A stretch of DNA of 64,000 bases from Crocinitomicaceae bacterium (GCA_028689775.1 JAQVCM010000001.1:186001-250000); one strand, 5' to 3'; shown: positions 33,516 to 43,389, numbered from the stretch's first letter. Translations and numbers: made by a program. Notes: generated from the letters alone by a model not told the origin.

Positions 33516-34781
33516 ATGCGTTCGAATCGATTTTTTATCTCATTTTTATTTTGTTTTTTATCCGTTTCGCTATTTTCTCAAGTTGAAGAAGGTAGACGAA
33601 TTACCAAAGAACTTTGTGCTCCTAAATATTTCGGCAGAGGCTATGTAAAATCAGGCGATTCTTTGGCAGCTGTTTACCTTGCAAATGAATTTCAGAACAA
33701 GGGAATTAAGCCAATTAAGAAATCCTATTTTCAGCCTTTTAGTTTTGATGTAAACACTTTTCCTGGTGAAATGAAATTGACTTTAAATGGTCAAGAATTG
33801 AAAACCGGAATTGATTACATCGTGGATCATAATTCTGGAGGTTTTCATGGAGAATTGAAATTTAAATCGCTTACTGAATCTGAAATTTTCAACCTGGATT
33901 CTACGCGAAAAATCGTTCAGTTCATTCAGAAATCTATTTTCAATTCGGTTATCATCGATGTGAGAAACTACCAAGGAGATTCGCTTAAAAACGCAAATTC
34001 GATTGCGAATGCTTTGACTGATTTTGCAACTGTATTGGTTGTTACGAATGAGAAATTTACTTTTTCCGTCGGAAGTAATCCAATGGGTTTTCCCTTGATT
34101 TTTGTTCAAGGATTTGCGTATCAAGCTGCCAAAAAGATTGAGATTCAAATTGATCAGAAATTAAAAAAGAAACACATTGCCAACAATGTTGTAGCGATGA
34201 TTCCAACGGAAAATAAGAAAGCAGAATACTTGGTTTTTACAGCACATTACGACCATTTGGGTGGAATGGGAAATCAAACCTATTTCCCGGGTGGGAATGA
34301 CAATGCAAGTGGCACGTCGATGTTGTTTGCTTTGGCAGATTATTTCAAAGAAAATCCAGTTCCGTATCACGTTGTTTTCATCGCTTTTGCTGGCGAAGAA
34401 GCAGGTTTAATTGGATCTAAATACTTTGTAGATCATCCACTTGTAGATTTAAAAAAGATCAAATTCTTGTTGAATTTAGACATCATGGGAAGTGGAGAAG
34501 AAGGTATCACAGTGGTGAATGCAACGCTTTTTCCTACTGAATTTGAAAAGTTAATCTCTATCAACGAAAAGGAGAACTATCTTTCACAAATCAAGAAACG
34601 TGGTCCAGCCGCAAATTCAGATCATTATTGGTTTACGGAAAAAGGAGTTCCTGCGTTCTTTTTCTATACGATGGGAGATAACAAGCATTACCACGACGTG
34701 TTTGATACGTACGAAGAATTGACGTTCAATAAATACAATGACATTGTGAAATTGATTGCTGCGTTCGCAAAGACGTTTTAA
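33516..34781 (+). CDS. Secreted M28-family zinc peptidase
   Basis: A 421-residue exported aminopeptidase-like M28 enzyme. The start at 33516 begins a signal peptide (MRSNRFFISFLFCFLSVSLF, cleavage near SQ-VEE); the reading frame reaches 33483 but a TATATTTG sequence there argues against it. A PA-like insert occupies roughly 90-215. Zinc ligands and base: His244 (TAHYDH), Asp262 (GGNDNASG), Glu294/Glu295 (AGEEAG), Asp322 (NLDIMG) and His in HYHDVFDTYE. Probably periplasmic peptide degradation. Convergent with mreD, 8 nt apart, with no room for a separate terminator. Confidence 0.9.
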   Translation: MRSNRFFISFLFCFLSVSLFSQVEEGRRITKELCAPKYFGRGYVKSGDSLAAVYLANEFQNKGIKPIKKSYFQPFSFDVNTFPGEMKLTLNGQELKTGIDYIVDHNSGGFHGELKFKSLTESEIFNLDSTRKIVQFIQKSIFNSVIIDVRNYQGDSLKNANSIANALTDFATVLVVTNEKFTFSVGSNPMGFPLIFVQGFAYQAAKKIEIQIDQKLKKKHIANNVVAMIPTENKKAEYLVFTAHYDHLGGMGNQTYFPGGNDNASGTSMLFALADYFKENPVPYHVVFIAFAGEEAGLIGSKYFVDHPLVDLKKIKFLLNLDIMGSGEEGITVVNATLFPTEFEKLISINEKENYLSQIKKRGPAANSDHYWFTEKGVPAFFFYTMGDNKHYHDVFDTYEELTFNKYNDIVKLIAAFAKTF

Positions 34782-34789
34782 GTAAAAAA

Positions 34790-35314
34790 CTATTTAGAAC
34801 GAGCGTCCTTCGGATTCTTGATGAAGATAATTTGAATCAAAATACAAACGATCAATGACATCGGAACACTTAAAAACGTTTTTTTCAAGATGTAACCAAT
34901 TTCATTGAATTTGAATAATTCCAAGGAGAAAAACCACAAATGATGAACAAGCAACATCAATCCAAAAACAGAAAGTAACCACCTAGAATCCATTTCGTAG
35001 ATGTTCATTTCTTGGTTTTCATCGTATCCATCGCGCGGTTCGAAAAACTTGAAAATAGTTGGTCTTAAAAAAGCGATTAAGGTTGCTGCTGATGCGTGTA
35101 ATCCGTATGTGTCCGAAATGGTGTCAATCCCAAATCCAAGTGCAAACGAGATGATCATACTTGCAAAGATGTTGAGGTTGTATGGAAGTAACAAGATAAA
35201 CAAAGGGTAAATCATGATGTGAATTCCAAGTCCAATTTCCAAGTGATTAAAAATCAAAGCTTGCGTAAACAGGAAGAGTACAAATCTCAGGGTATGGATA
35301 AAATAGTCACGCAT
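34790..35314 (-). CDS. mreD: Rod shape-determining protein MreD
   Basis: A 174-residue integral membrane protein of the cell-elongation machinery, with five or six predicted helices (e.g. HIMIYPLFILLLPY, IISFALGFGIDTISDTYG). The second segment GIDTISDTYGLHA is characteristic of MreD. It follows mreC after 4 nt. In many relatives, penicillin-binding protein 2 and rodA come next, but here the operon ends at mreD and meets the convergent peptidase gene. Confidence 0.88.
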   Translation of the reverse strand: MRDYFIHTLRFVLFLFTQALIFNHLEIGLGIHIMIYPLFILLLPYNLNIFASMIISFALGFGIDTISDTYGLHASAATLIAFLRPTIFKFFEPRDGYDENQEMNIYEMDSRWLLSVFGLMLLVHHLWFFSLELFKFNEIGYILKKTFLSVPMSLIVCILIQIIFIKNPKDARSK

Positions 35315-35318
35315 AAAC

Positions 35319-36155
35319 TTATTCTTTATCGATTGGAATTAGGGATTCTAATTTCAACTGTTCGTCTTTCATGATGTTTTTGGCAACATAAACGCGTTGA
35401 ATTTTACGGTAATCTTCAGAATACAAAAGGGATATATCCCAAAGTGGTTTTCCTTCAACTGGTTTTAAATTCGATATTTTTCCAACCGGTAATCCTCTTG
35501 GGAAAATTCCAGAGCCACCTCTGGTAACTACTTTAGACCACTTTTTGACTTTGATGTCATTTGAAATTCCGGTAATGGAACCGATGCGTGCATCTTTTCC
35601 ATCCCATTTTAACATCCCAAATGCACCAGTCGATTCTACCATGACGTCGATGTTGATGGCTTCAGTTAAAACAGATTTAACCACAGAAAAATGTGCGCTG
35701 ACGTTATGGATAATTCCAACGATTCCATTGTCTGTAAAAACCCCCATGTCTCTCTCAACTCCTTCTACACTTCCTATATTTAGGGTGAAGTAATTGTTTC
35801 GATGGTTAAAAGTTGATTTAATTACTGTTGCTGGAATGTATTCGTACCGTTGTTTGTGAAGTGTGTCATTAATCAACACATTGCCAGACTGCAACGCCAT
35901 AAAACTTTGCGGAAGTTGCTTGCGCAAGGCAATGTTTTCTTGTTGAAGCAAGGTGTTATTTTGAGATAGATTAAAGTGCTTGGTCACTTCATAACTTACC
36001 TTCAATATCTTTCCATTTATTTCCGAAGCACTCGTTAAGTATTGAGATCTTGGAAAAGAAAGATAGGTGAAATAGGTTGACAAAGCAAAAACTTGTAGTG
36101 CTACAAAAAACAAGAAAACTCTGAATTTTCTAAAGAAAGCAAATAAATCACGCAT
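35319..36155 (-). CDS. mreC: Cell shape-determining protein MreC
   Basis: A 278-residue MreC: a short cytosolic start, one membrane helix (about 11-31), a coiled coil (about 60-80, NNTLLQQENIALRKQL) and the periplasmic beta-barrel-like domain starting around VIKSTFNHRNNYFTLNIGS, including VGIIHNVSAHFSVVKSVLTE. It links MreB inside to the wall synthases outside. 51 nt after mreB, 4 nt before mreD. Confidence 0.92.
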   Translation of the reverse strand: MRDLFAFFRKFRVFLFFVALQVFALSTYFTYLSFPRSQYLTSASEINGKILKVSYEVTKHFNLSQNNTLLQQENIALRKQLPQSFMALQSGNVLINDTLHKQRYEYIPATVIKSTFNHRNNYFTLNIGSVEGVERDMGVFTDNGIVGIIHNVSAHFSVVKSVLTEAINIDVMVESTGAFGMLKWDGKDARIGSITGISNDIKVKKWSKVVTRGGSGIFPRGLPVGKISNLKPVEGKPLWDISLLYSEDYRKIQRVYVAKNIMKDEQLKLESLIPIDKE

Positions 36156-36206
36156 AATTTCTAGATCAAAATCAGCTTACGAAGCACCAAGTTTTTAAGG
36201 TTGTTT

Positions 36207-37232
36207 TTATCCTTTAATTAAGAAAGGGAAACGATCCAAGTTTTTCAAACAAATACTTGTACCACGTGCAACAGCTCTCAATGGATCTTCAGCAATGTGA
36301 ACAGGAAGTTTTGTTTTAGCAGAAATACGTTTGTCAAGACCACGCAACATGGAACCACCTCCAGCTAAGTAGATACCTGTTTTATAGATATCTGCAGAAA
36401 GTTCTGGTGGAGTCATTTCCAATGCGCTTAAGATTGCTTCTTCAATTTTACAAATTGTTTTGTCTAATGCATGAGCAACTTCAATGTATGAAACAACGAT
36501 TTCTTTTGGAATACCAGTCATTAAATCACGACCACGAACAGCGAAATCTGGTGGCGGATTATCTAATTCTGTGATGGCTGCACCAACTTCAATTTTCAAT
36601 TGTTCAGCAGTTCTTTCACCAACCAAAATGTTGTGCTGGCGACGCATGTAATCTTCAATTTCTTTTGTAAAGTCATCTCCTCCAACACGGATGGATTTGT
36701 CACAAACAATTCCTCCTAAAGCGATAACCGCAATTTCCGATGTTCCACCACCGATGTCGATGATCATGTTTCCCATCGGTTCTTCCACGTCAATTCCAAT
36801 CCCGATTGCAGCTGCCATTGGTTCGTGAATCATGTAAACTTCTTTTGCTCCTGCGTGCTCACAAGAATCGCGAACAGCACGTTTTTCTACTTCCGTGATT
36901 CCAGAAGGGATACAAACAACCATTCTTAAGGTTGGTGTAAAAAGCGAACGACCGGTATTGATCATTTTAATCATACCGCGAATCATAGCCTCAGCACTTT
37001 GAAAATCAGCAATAACACCATCTTGCAACGGACGAACTGTTTCAATTAGCTTGTGAGTTTTACCATGCATTTGTTGTGCTTTCTTTCCGATAGCCACAAT
37101 GTTGCCTGTCTGTATGTCTCGAGCTACAATGGATGGTTCGTCAACAACAACCTTATCATTCATGATGATGAGCGTGTTTGCCGTCCCTAAGTCGATTGCG
37201 ATCTCTTGTGTTAAAAAACTAAATAATCCCAT
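36207..37232 (-). CDS. mreB: Rod shape-determining actin homologue MreB
   Basis: A 341-residue bacterial actin that organises lateral wall growth. Phosphate loops: IDLGTANTLI near 14-23 and MIDIGGGTSEIAV; adenosine-binding LAGGGSMLRG near the end. Typical length. First gene of mreBCD, 96 nt after purH, the same neighbour as in other Flavobacteriales to my knowledge. Presence suggests a rod-shaped cell. Confidence 0.96.
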   Translation of the reverse strand: MGLFSFLTQEIAIDLGTANTLIIMNDKVVVDEPSIVARDIQTGNIVAIGKKAQQMHGKTHKLIETVRPLQDGVIADFQSAEAMIRGMIKMINTGRSLFTPTLRMVVCIPSGITEVEKRAVRDSCEHAGAKEVYMIHEPMAAAIGIGIDVEEPMGNMIIDIGGGTSEIAVIALGGIVCDKSIRVGGDDFTKEIEDYMRRQHNILVGERTAEQLKIEVGAAITELDNPPPDFAVRGRDLMTGIPKEIVVSYIEVAHALDKTICKIEEAILSALEMTPPELSADIYKTGIYLAGGGSMLRGLDKRISAKTKLPVHIAEDPLRAVARGTSICLKNLDRFPFLIKG

Positions 37233-37328
37233 TTTGTCTTTACTTTAGTATCCTAAAAGTCTTTTTTAATATCTATTTCTTTTGTAAAACTGCCATTTTT
37301 GTTTCACATGCACATTCTTTAAATGCTT

Positions 37329-38864
37329 TTAATGTTTGAAATGGCGATTTCCGGTCATAACCATGGTCATTCCGTTTTGGTCACAATATTCAATTGAAAG
37401 TTCATCTTTTATAGAACCTCCTGGTTGAATAACAGCTTTCACACCTTCTAAATTTGCAATTTCCACACAGTCAGGGAAAGGGAAAAAAGCATCGGATGCC
37501 ATCACAGCGCCCTTCAATTCAAATTTAAATGTTTTTGCTTTGTGGATGGCTTGTTCCAACGCATCTACGCGAGATGTTTGGCCAGTTCCACTTGCTAATA
37601 AAGTTTCGTTTTTAGCAAGAATGATGGTGTTTGATTTCGTGTGTTTCACCAATTTATTTGCAAATATGAAATCCTTCTTTTCTTGCGTTGTTGGTGCTAC
37701 TTTGGTGATGGTTTTGAAATCCGCCTCCGTTTCTGTTATCAAGTCTTTTTCTTGTTCCAATACACCGTTCAAAATGGTACGGTATTGGTTTTTTGGTAAA
37801 TTAATTTCTTTCTGAACCAAAATAACTCTGTTCTTTTTAGATTGAAGAACTTCCAAAGCGGACTGCTCATATCCCGGAGCAATTACTACTTCGCAAAACA
37901 GATCATTGATTAACAAAGCTGTTTCTTGGTTGATTTTTGTATTTGAAATCAAAATTCCACCAAATGCAGAAACTGGATCTCCAGCTAAGGCTGCTTCGTA
38001 TGCTTCTTTGATGGTTGAACGAGTTGCAACTCCACACGCATTGTTGTGTTTTAAAATTGCAAAAGTTGGTCCGTCATTTTTAAACTCACCCATTAAGTTT
38101 ACAGCTGCGTCAACATCTAATAAGTTGTTGTATGAAAGCTCTTTACCGTGTAGTTTATCAAAAATGGCATCTAAATCTCCGTAAAAAACACCTTTTTGAT
38201 GTGGGTTTTCTCCGTATCTTAAAACTTGTGATTGCGTAATGCTTTGTTTGAAAACTTCTTTCTTACCTTCTTTGTTGAAGTAATTGAAGATTTCAGTGTC
38301 GTAATGTGATGTCACTTCAAACGCGTCTCTTGCAAAAGATTTACGCTGACCTAACGTGGTTGAACAAGCTGCATTGTTTTCAACGATTTCTTGAAATTCG
38401 GCATATTGCGATTTAGAAGAAAGAATGACTACATCTTGGTAATTTTTAGCAGCAGCACGAATCAATGAGATTCCACCGATGTCAATTTTTTCAATGATGT
38501 CTGCGTGAGCTGCTCCTGAAGCAACCGTTGCTTCGAATGGATATAAATCTACGATGACCAAATCCAATTCTGGAATTTCGAATTCAGCAATTTGTTTTTG
38601 ATCTTCTTGGTTGTCTCTTCTTGTTAAAATTCCTCCGAAAACTTTTGGGTGCAATGTTTTTACTCTTCCGCCTAAAATGGATGGGTAAGATGTTAAATCT
38701 TCAACTCGAGCTACTTTTACACCTAATTCTTCGATAAATGTTTGGGTTCCTCCAGTTGAGTAAATTGTAACACCATCTTTGTTTAACGCGTGTATAATTG
38801 GCTCTAAACCAGACTTATCGAAAACAGAGATTAGCGCACTCTTAATTTTTTTGAATGAATTCAT
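37329..38864 (-). CDS. purH: Bifunctional AICAR transformylase / IMP cyclohydrolase
   Basis: A 511-residue PurH doing the last two steps of IMP synthesis. The MGS-like cyclohydrolase domain covers about 1-145 (SVFDKSGLEP, YSTGGTQTFIEELG, LGGRVKTLHPKVFGGIL). The transformylase domain follows, with RYGENPHQKGVFYG, ILKHNNACGVA (catalytic Lys-His) and the C-terminal DAFFPFPDCVE and GGSIKDE. Normal length. A TAATTTTG box lies 22 nt upstream. Confidence 0.96.
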   Translation of the reverse strand: MNSFKKIKSALISVFDKSGLEPIIHALNKDGVTIYSTGGTQTFIEELGVKVARVEDLTSYPSILGGRVKTLHPKVFGGILTRRDNQEDQKQIAEFEIPELDLVIVDLYPFEATVASGAAHADIIEKIDIGGISLIRAAAKNYQDVVILSSKSQYAEFQEIVENNAACSTTLGQRKSFARDAFEVTSHYDTEIFNYFNKEGKKEVFKQSITQSQVLRYGENPHQKGVFYGDLDAIFDKLHGKELSYNNLLDVDAAVNLMGEFKNDGPTFAILKHNNACGVATRSTIKEAYEAALAGDPVSAFGGILISNTKINQETALLINDLFCEVVIAPGYEQSALEVLQSKKNRVILVQKEINLPKNQYRTILNGVLEQEKDLITETEADFKTITKVAPTTQEKKDFIFANKLVKHTKSNTIILAKNETLLASGTGQTSRVDALEQAIHKAKTFKFELKGAVMASDAFFPFPDCVEIANLEGVKAVIQPGGSIKDELSIEYCDQNGMTMVMTGNRHFKH

Positions 38865-38886
38865 AATTGTATTGTGATATAAGGTG

Positions 38887-38894
38887 CAAAATTA
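38887..38894 (-). promoter_or_regulatory. -7 promoter box of purH
   Basis: On the minus strand TAATTTTG matches TAnnTTTG and gives a leader near 18 nt. No purine-type operator could be identified by eye. Confidence 0.45.
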
Positions 38895-39093
38895 GCTCAA
38901 ATAAATGAGAAAAGTTGATTTTTTAGTGTTATAATCAACACGATGTTGAAATAAATAAAATGACAGTATGATACTTGTCTGAAAGTACTTCATCAAATGT
39001 TCATTCAGCAAGGAATCTGCCGTTAAAAAGAAGATAAAAAGTTGAAATAATCCAATTGAAACTTCAAATTTTCAAGTTATTTATTGTCCTTTT

Positions 39094-39687
39094 TTAATTG
39101 AATAATTGCTGCACATTGGTTGAAAATAATTTCACTGCAATTGCCAGTAAAATAATTCCAAATACTTTTTTCAAAATTGCAATTCCTCCAACGCCAAGAA
39201 TAACTTCCAGTCTTTTGGTTGATTTTAGCACCAGGTAGACAATTAAAATATTCACAACAATTGCCATCACGATGTTGATTGCATCATATTCCGCTCGAAG
39301 CGCAACGATGGTGGTCATACTTCCGGCTCCTGCGATAATTGGAAATGCCAAAGGAACGATGCTTGCTGTTTTTCCAACGGAATTGTCTTTGAATAAATTG
39401 ATGCCTAAAATCATTTCAAAACTCATGATGAATAGGATGAAAGAACCTGCTACGGCAAAAGATTCAATGTTTACTCCAAACAGTGCCAAGATGCTTTCTC
39501 CTAAAATTAAGAATCCGATTAAGAGCGCTAAAGCGACAGTACTCGTGTACGCTGCGTGAATTTCTCCCGAATCAGCTTTAATTTTTAAGATAATCGGAAT
39601 GGATCCAACGATGTCGATAACAGCGAAAAGTACTATCGAGGCTTTGAAAGTATCTATCAGGTTAAAGGATGCAAAAAATTCAAACAT
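39094..39687 (-). CDS. MarC-family membrane protein
   Basis: A 197-residue integral membrane protein with six predicted helices. FAVIDIVGSIPIILKI at the start and PLAFPIIAGAGSMTTIVAL mid-protein are the two internal-repeat signatures of MarC/NAAT proteins, once proposed as transporters or resistance determinants; the real substrate is unsettled. Its ATG lies inside the 3' end of purN (8-nt overlap), so expression is tied to purN. No other transport gene adjoins. Confidence 0.88.
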   Translation of the reverse strand: MFEFFASFNLIDTFKASIVLFAVIDIVGSIPIILKIKADSGEIHAAYTSTVALALLIGFLILGESILALFGVNIESFAVAGSFILFIMSFEMILGINLFKDNSVGKTASIVPLAFPIIAGAGSMTTIVALRAEYDAINIVMAIVVNILIVYLVLKSTKRLEVILGVGGIAILKKVFGIILLAIAVKLFSTNVQQLFN

Positions 39688-40264
39688 GTGCGTAATTTAA
39701 AATGGTTTTTTCAATAACGATTGGATAATATGCTTGTTCCAGAAGATGAATTTTAGATTCAATCAGTTCTAAATCATCTGTTGGTTGAACTGAACAAGTA
39801 AATTGGGCCAATATTCTTCCGGAGTCAAATTCAGAATTTACAAAATGAATGGAGATTCCGGTAATGGATTCTTTGGCTTCTAATACTGCTTTGTGGACGT
39901 TGCTTCCATACATTCCTTTTCCTCCAAATTTAGGCAGAAGCGCAGGATGAATGTTGATGATTTTATCTGGGAAATGGTGAATCAATTCGGAAGGAATCAA
40001 TCTTAAATAACCTGCTAAAATAATGAAGTCGATTTTTTGTTCTTGACAGAAAGCGCTTAAAAAGGTTCCGTCAGCTGTTTGTTGGTTGTCAAAAAAGTAG
40101 GTTTGCACGCCTGTTGCTTTTGCATGTTCCAAAATTGGAGCATCTTTCTTGTTGGAAAGAACAAATACAACTTCCATTTGAGGGTTTCCCTTCAAGTGAT
40201 GAATGATGTTTAATGCATTAGATCCTTTTCCCGAAGCGAAAATAGCGAGTCTTTTTTTGGACAT
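39680..40264 (-). CDS. purN: Phosphoribosylglycinamide formyltransferase (10-formyl-THF)
   Basis: A 194-residue PurN, transferring a formyl group from formyl-THF to GAR. Catalytic Asn104 and His106 in NIHPALLP and Asp147 in FDSGRI, with GSNALNII near 14-21 for phosphate binding. Standard size. PurT is also present, so two independent routes for this step are encoded. A -7 box ends 4 nt before its ATG. MarC overlaps its end by 8 nt. Confidence 0.95.
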   Translation of the reverse strand: MSKKRLAIFASGKGSNALNIIHHLKGNPQMEVVFVLSNKKDAPILEHAKATGVQTYFFDNQQTADGTFLSAFCQEQKIDFIILAGYLRLIPSELIHHFPDKIINIHPALLPKFGGKGMYGSNVHKAVLEAKESITGISIHFVNSEFDSGRILAQFTCSVQPTDDLELIESKIHLLEQAYYPIVIEKTILNYAHV

Positions 40265-40268
40265 GGCG

Positions 40269-40276
40269 CAAAGTTA
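40269..40276 (-). promoter_or_regulatory. -7 promoter box of purN, leaderless layout
   Basis: On the minus strand TAACTTTG ends exactly 4 nt (CGCC) before the purN ATG, leaving essentially no 5' leader. Confidence 0.5.
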
Positions 40277-40367
40277 GAAACTTCATTCTTATTTAAGGTA
40301 AACTAAAAGGGTATTTTAAGAATAATTGTCAGATTTTGTAGTTCGTCTCCTGACAAACTCAGAACAA

Positions 40368-41831
40368 TTAAATATCAGTAGCTAATTTATCTTTCTTTTG
40401 GAGTGGATTTTCAATGAAGAAAAAGATTCCAACGTACAGCAGGATTAAGAAATTATTGAAAATGAATTTAACTATTCCTCCGCTTGTGAAATCAAACCAA
40501 TGCGAAACCCAGAATAAAAACAAACTGGAACCTAAAAACAAAAAGAATTTTTTCAAATTGTATTTGATTGGGTAGTGCTTTTGTCCGAGTAAATACGAGG
40601 CAACCATCTGGAAAGCGTAAACGGCCATCGTAGCATAAGCACAAGCCATAAAACCATATTCTGGAATGAAAAGTAAGTTTAAGGTAATGGTTAGAAAAGC
40701 GCCAACTAAAGCGATGTATGCTCCAAATTTAGTTTGACCGCTTAATTTATACCAAATACTTTGATTGAAGTAAATTCCCAAAAACACGTTTGCCAACAAT
40801 AAAATTGGAACTACTTTTAAACCTTCCCAGTAGGCTTTGTTGGCAATGAAATGTTTGAAAATATCGATATTCAGAGAAACTAGTAAGAAAATGAAACACA
40901 CCATTGCCACGAAATAATTCATGATTTTGATGTATACTTTGTTTCGGTCTTTGTTTTTAGATTGCGAGAAAAAGAAAGGTTCTGCTGCGTAGCGATAGGC
41001 TTGCAATAAGATCGTAACCAACATCGCCAATTTATAACTGGCACTGTAAATCCCAACTTGAATCATTGCAAATTCTTCCGTTTCACCGTTGGAGATGGTT
41101 ACAAATTTTAATAAAATACGGTCAATCGTTTCGTTGATAATTCCAGCAAAACCAGCAATTACAAGCGGTAAAGCGTATTTCAACATTTCAATCGCTAAGT
41201 CAGCGTTGTAAACCCAGTTGAGGTTTAAAAAGTCTTTGTAAAGCATCGCAGGTTTGACCAACGAAGCGATTAAATTGGCCATTAAAATAAACATCACGCC
41301 TTCTTCTGGTCTGGCTTTGTCGAAAAAGAAAATCATTAAAACCAAGTTCAAAAGAATGTTTACGGCAATGGAGACAGATTGAATGGTTGCAAATTTTGCT
41401 GCTTTTTCTTCAGCTCGTAATTTTGCCAAAGGCAAACTACTGATGGAGTCTATTGCTACGATGGCGGCCAATAAAAGGATGTATTCATTGTGTGCAGAAT
41501 AAAGCATCGCATCTGCAATCGGTTGATGAAAGGCGACAACGGAGAGGAAAAACAGTCCGTTAAGTCCGATAATCGTGAGGAAACTATTCCTGAAAACAAG
41601 TGCTTTGTCTTCTTTTTCATTCAAGAAACGAAAGAAAGCAGTTTCCATCCCGAAGGTTAGAAAAACAACTAAAAAGGCAACCCAAGCGTATAATTCAGAA
41701 ACCACTCCATACGCAGACGGATTCATGTAATACGTATGAAGTGGTACCAAAAGGTAATTCAACAATCTTCCCAAAATACTTGGAAGACCATAAATGGCGG
41801 TTTGCCCTAATAGTTTTTTTAAAGGATTCAA
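40368..41831 (-). CDS. Polysaccharide flippase (Wzx/MATE-like)
   Basis: A 487-residue membrane protein with about 14 helices, of the polysaccharide biosynthesis/O-antigen flippase group (MOP superfamily). N-terminal KLLGQTAIYGLPSILGRLLN and YLLVPLHTYYMNPSAYGVVS resemble the conserved first helices, and FGMETAFFRF is typical of the group. It would export lipid-linked sugars across the inner membrane. It directly follows a crotonase gene (adjacent, no gap), but no glycosyltransferase cluster is nearby, so the substrate is unclear. Confidence 0.88.
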   Translation of the reverse strand: MNPLKKLLGQTAIYGLPSILGRLLNYLLVPLHTYYMNPSAYGVVSELYAWVAFLVVFLTFGMETAFFRFLNEKEDKALVFRNSFLTIIGLNGLFFLSVVAFHQPIADAMLYSAHNEYILLLAAIVAIDSISSLPLAKLRAEEKAAKFATIQSVSIAVNILLNLVLMIFFFDKARPEEGVMFILMANLIASLVKPAMLYKDFLNLNWVYNADLAIEMLKYALPLVIAGFAGIINETIDRILLKFVTISNGETEEFAMIQVGIYSASYKLAMLVTILLQAYRYAAEPFFFSQSKNKDRNKVYIKIMNYFVAMVCFIFLLVSLNIDIFKHFIANKAYWEGLKVVPILLLANVFLGIYFNQSIWYKLSGQTKFGAYIALVGAFLTITLNLLFIPEYGFMACAYATMAVYAFQMVASYLLGQKHYPIKYNLKKFFLFLGSSLFLFWVSHWFDFTSGGIVKFIFNNFLILLYVGIFFFIENPLQKKDKLATDI

Positions 41832-42611
41832 TTAAGCTCTGAAATTAGGTTTTCTTTTTTCAACGAATGCAGTTGTCCCTTCTGTAAAATCTTCCGTACC
41901 AAAACAGCATCCGAATTCTTTAATTTCAATCTCAAAACCATCCACTTTATGTGCGAAGTTCGCATTCACAGCATTGATTGCACTTGAAATTGCGCTAGGT
42001 GAATTATTCAATATTTTAGAAGCTAATTTTTCTACCGTTTCGTGTAAGTTTTCCAAGGAACAAACATCGTTAATCAACCTCCATTTCAAAGCTTCTTCCG
42101 CAGAAATCATGCTTGCTGTGAAAATCATTTCATTTGCTTTTCCTCTTCCGACTAATTGCGGCAAACGTTGCGTTCCACCGTAACCAGGAATCAAGCCTAA
42201 AGAAGTTTCAGGCAATCCCATTTTTGCATTTTCAGAAGCAATTCGAATGTGACAAGCCATTGCCAATTCCAATCCTCCGCCTAATGCGAAACCATTGATT
42301 GCAGCAATAACGGGTTTTTTCATTTTTTCGATAAAATCGAATAGAACTTCCTGACCTTTCATCGCCAATTCTTGTCCTTGTGCAACTTTGAAGTTTGCAA
42401 ATTCTTTGATGTCCGCACCAGCAACAAACGCTTTTTCTCCAGAACCAGTTAAAATAACGACACCAACTGATTTGTCGTCGTTTGCAGCGCTCAATGCGAT
42501 CCGCAATTCTTTGATGGTTTCTTTGTTTAAGGCATTTAATTGTGCCGGACGGTTAATGGTAATCCATTGAATATGTCCTTTTTGTTCTGAGATAACGTTG
42601 TTGTATGTCAT
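41832..42611 (-). CDS. Enoyl-CoA hydratase/isomerase family protein
   Basis: A 259-residue crotonase-fold enzyme. Oxyanion-forming AGADIKEF (64-71) and NGFALGGGLELAMAC (106-120) are present with both catalytic glutamates (Glu115, Glu135 in GLPETSLGLIPGYGG), so hydratase activity on short enoyl-CoA (as in PaaF/Crt) is likely. The C-terminal FAVEKRKPNF-like ending (TAFVEKRKPNF) is standard. Next to the flippase with no spacing, which is probably co-transcription rather than a shared pathway. Confidence 0.92.
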   Translation of the reverse strand: MTYNNVISEQKGHIQWITINRPAQLNALNKETIKELRIALSAANDDKSVGVVILTGSGEKAFVAGADIKEFANFKVAQGQELAMKGQEVLFDFIEKMKKPVIAAINGFALGGGLELAMACHIRIASENAKMGLPETSLGLIPGYGGTQRLPQLVGRGKANEMIFTASMISAEEALKWRLINDVCSLENLHETVEKLASKILNNSPSAISSAINAVNANFAHKVDGFEIEIKEFGCCFGTEDFTEGTTAFVEKRKPNFRA

Positions 42612-42725
42612 GATTATAGATTTTACGTTGTAAAGATAGAAATATCACGGTATCAAAAAGAAGAAATCCTTTGAAATAATTTTTCCAGAAATTAAGACTT
42701 TATCTTTCTTTAAAAGAATTAGAAA

Positions 42726-43259
42726 TTACTTCTTGCGAAGTCGTTTGTACATTTTTACCGCCAACATCAAGGCAACTCCAACAGCAAAAAAGCTGACTGT
42801 TGCTTTCACCCAACTCAAAGTATTCTGTAGTTCGACAATAAAAACAATAATCACCAGAAATAAAGTAGCCAGTTCGTTCCAAAGTCTCAATTGTGTGGAA
42901 GTCCATTTGAAAGAATCTTTTTTCAAATCATGCATGATTTTTTGACAAATGAAATGGTAGATTAGCAATAACACAACAAACGATAACTTGACGTGCATCC
43001 AAGGCATTTTCAGAAAACTTGGAACTTGAATGATCATCCACGTTCCGAATAAGACCGTCAAAACCATTGCAGGCGTTGTGATAACGTACCACAACTTCTT
43101 TTCCATTATTTTAAATTGCTCTCCTAATATTCGGGCTTCATTTTCAGGTTTTTCTTGTGCTTCAATGTGATAGATAAACAATCGAACCATGTAGAAAAGT
43201 CCAGCAAACCAGCTGACAACAAAAATGATATGTAGTGCTTTCACTGCGTTAAAATCCAT
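42726..43259 (-). CDS. hemJ: HemJ-type protoporphyrinogen oxidase
   Basis: A 177-residue integral membrane protein of the HemJ (UPF0093) family, oxidising protoporphyrinogen IX in haem synthesis. Four or five helices. The conserved His10 sits in KALHIIFVVSWFAGLFYMVR, and a conserved segment MPWMHVKLSFVVLLLIYH contains the Lys. Length matches HemJ. Monocistronic; TAATTTCG ends 4 nt upstream of the ATG. Confidence 0.88.
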   Translation of the reverse strand: MDFNAVKALHIIFVVSWFAGLFYMVRLFIYHIEAQEKPENEARILGEQFKIMEKKLWYVITTPAMVLTVLFGTWMIIQVPSFLKMPWMHVKLSFVVLLLIYHFICQKIMHDLKKDSFKWTSTQLRLWNELATLFLVIIVFIVELQNTLSWVKATVSFFAVGVALMLAVKMYKRLRKK

Positions 43260-43263
43260 GGTG

Positions 43264-43271
43264 CGAAATTA
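43264..43271 (-). promoter_or_regulatory. -7-like box of hemJ, leaderless layout
   Basis: On the minus strand TAATTTCG (one base off TAnnTTTG) lies 4 nt before the hemJ ATG. Confidence 0.35.
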
Positions 43272-43389
43272 ATAAAAAATAAGTGAGATGGCTTGCATTT
43301 GTTTTGATTGATGCACATCTGTTGTTTCATATCAGTCATCTTTCGCCTAATTTTAATGGGAAATTTAGACCCATCTAACTCTTTTTGGC

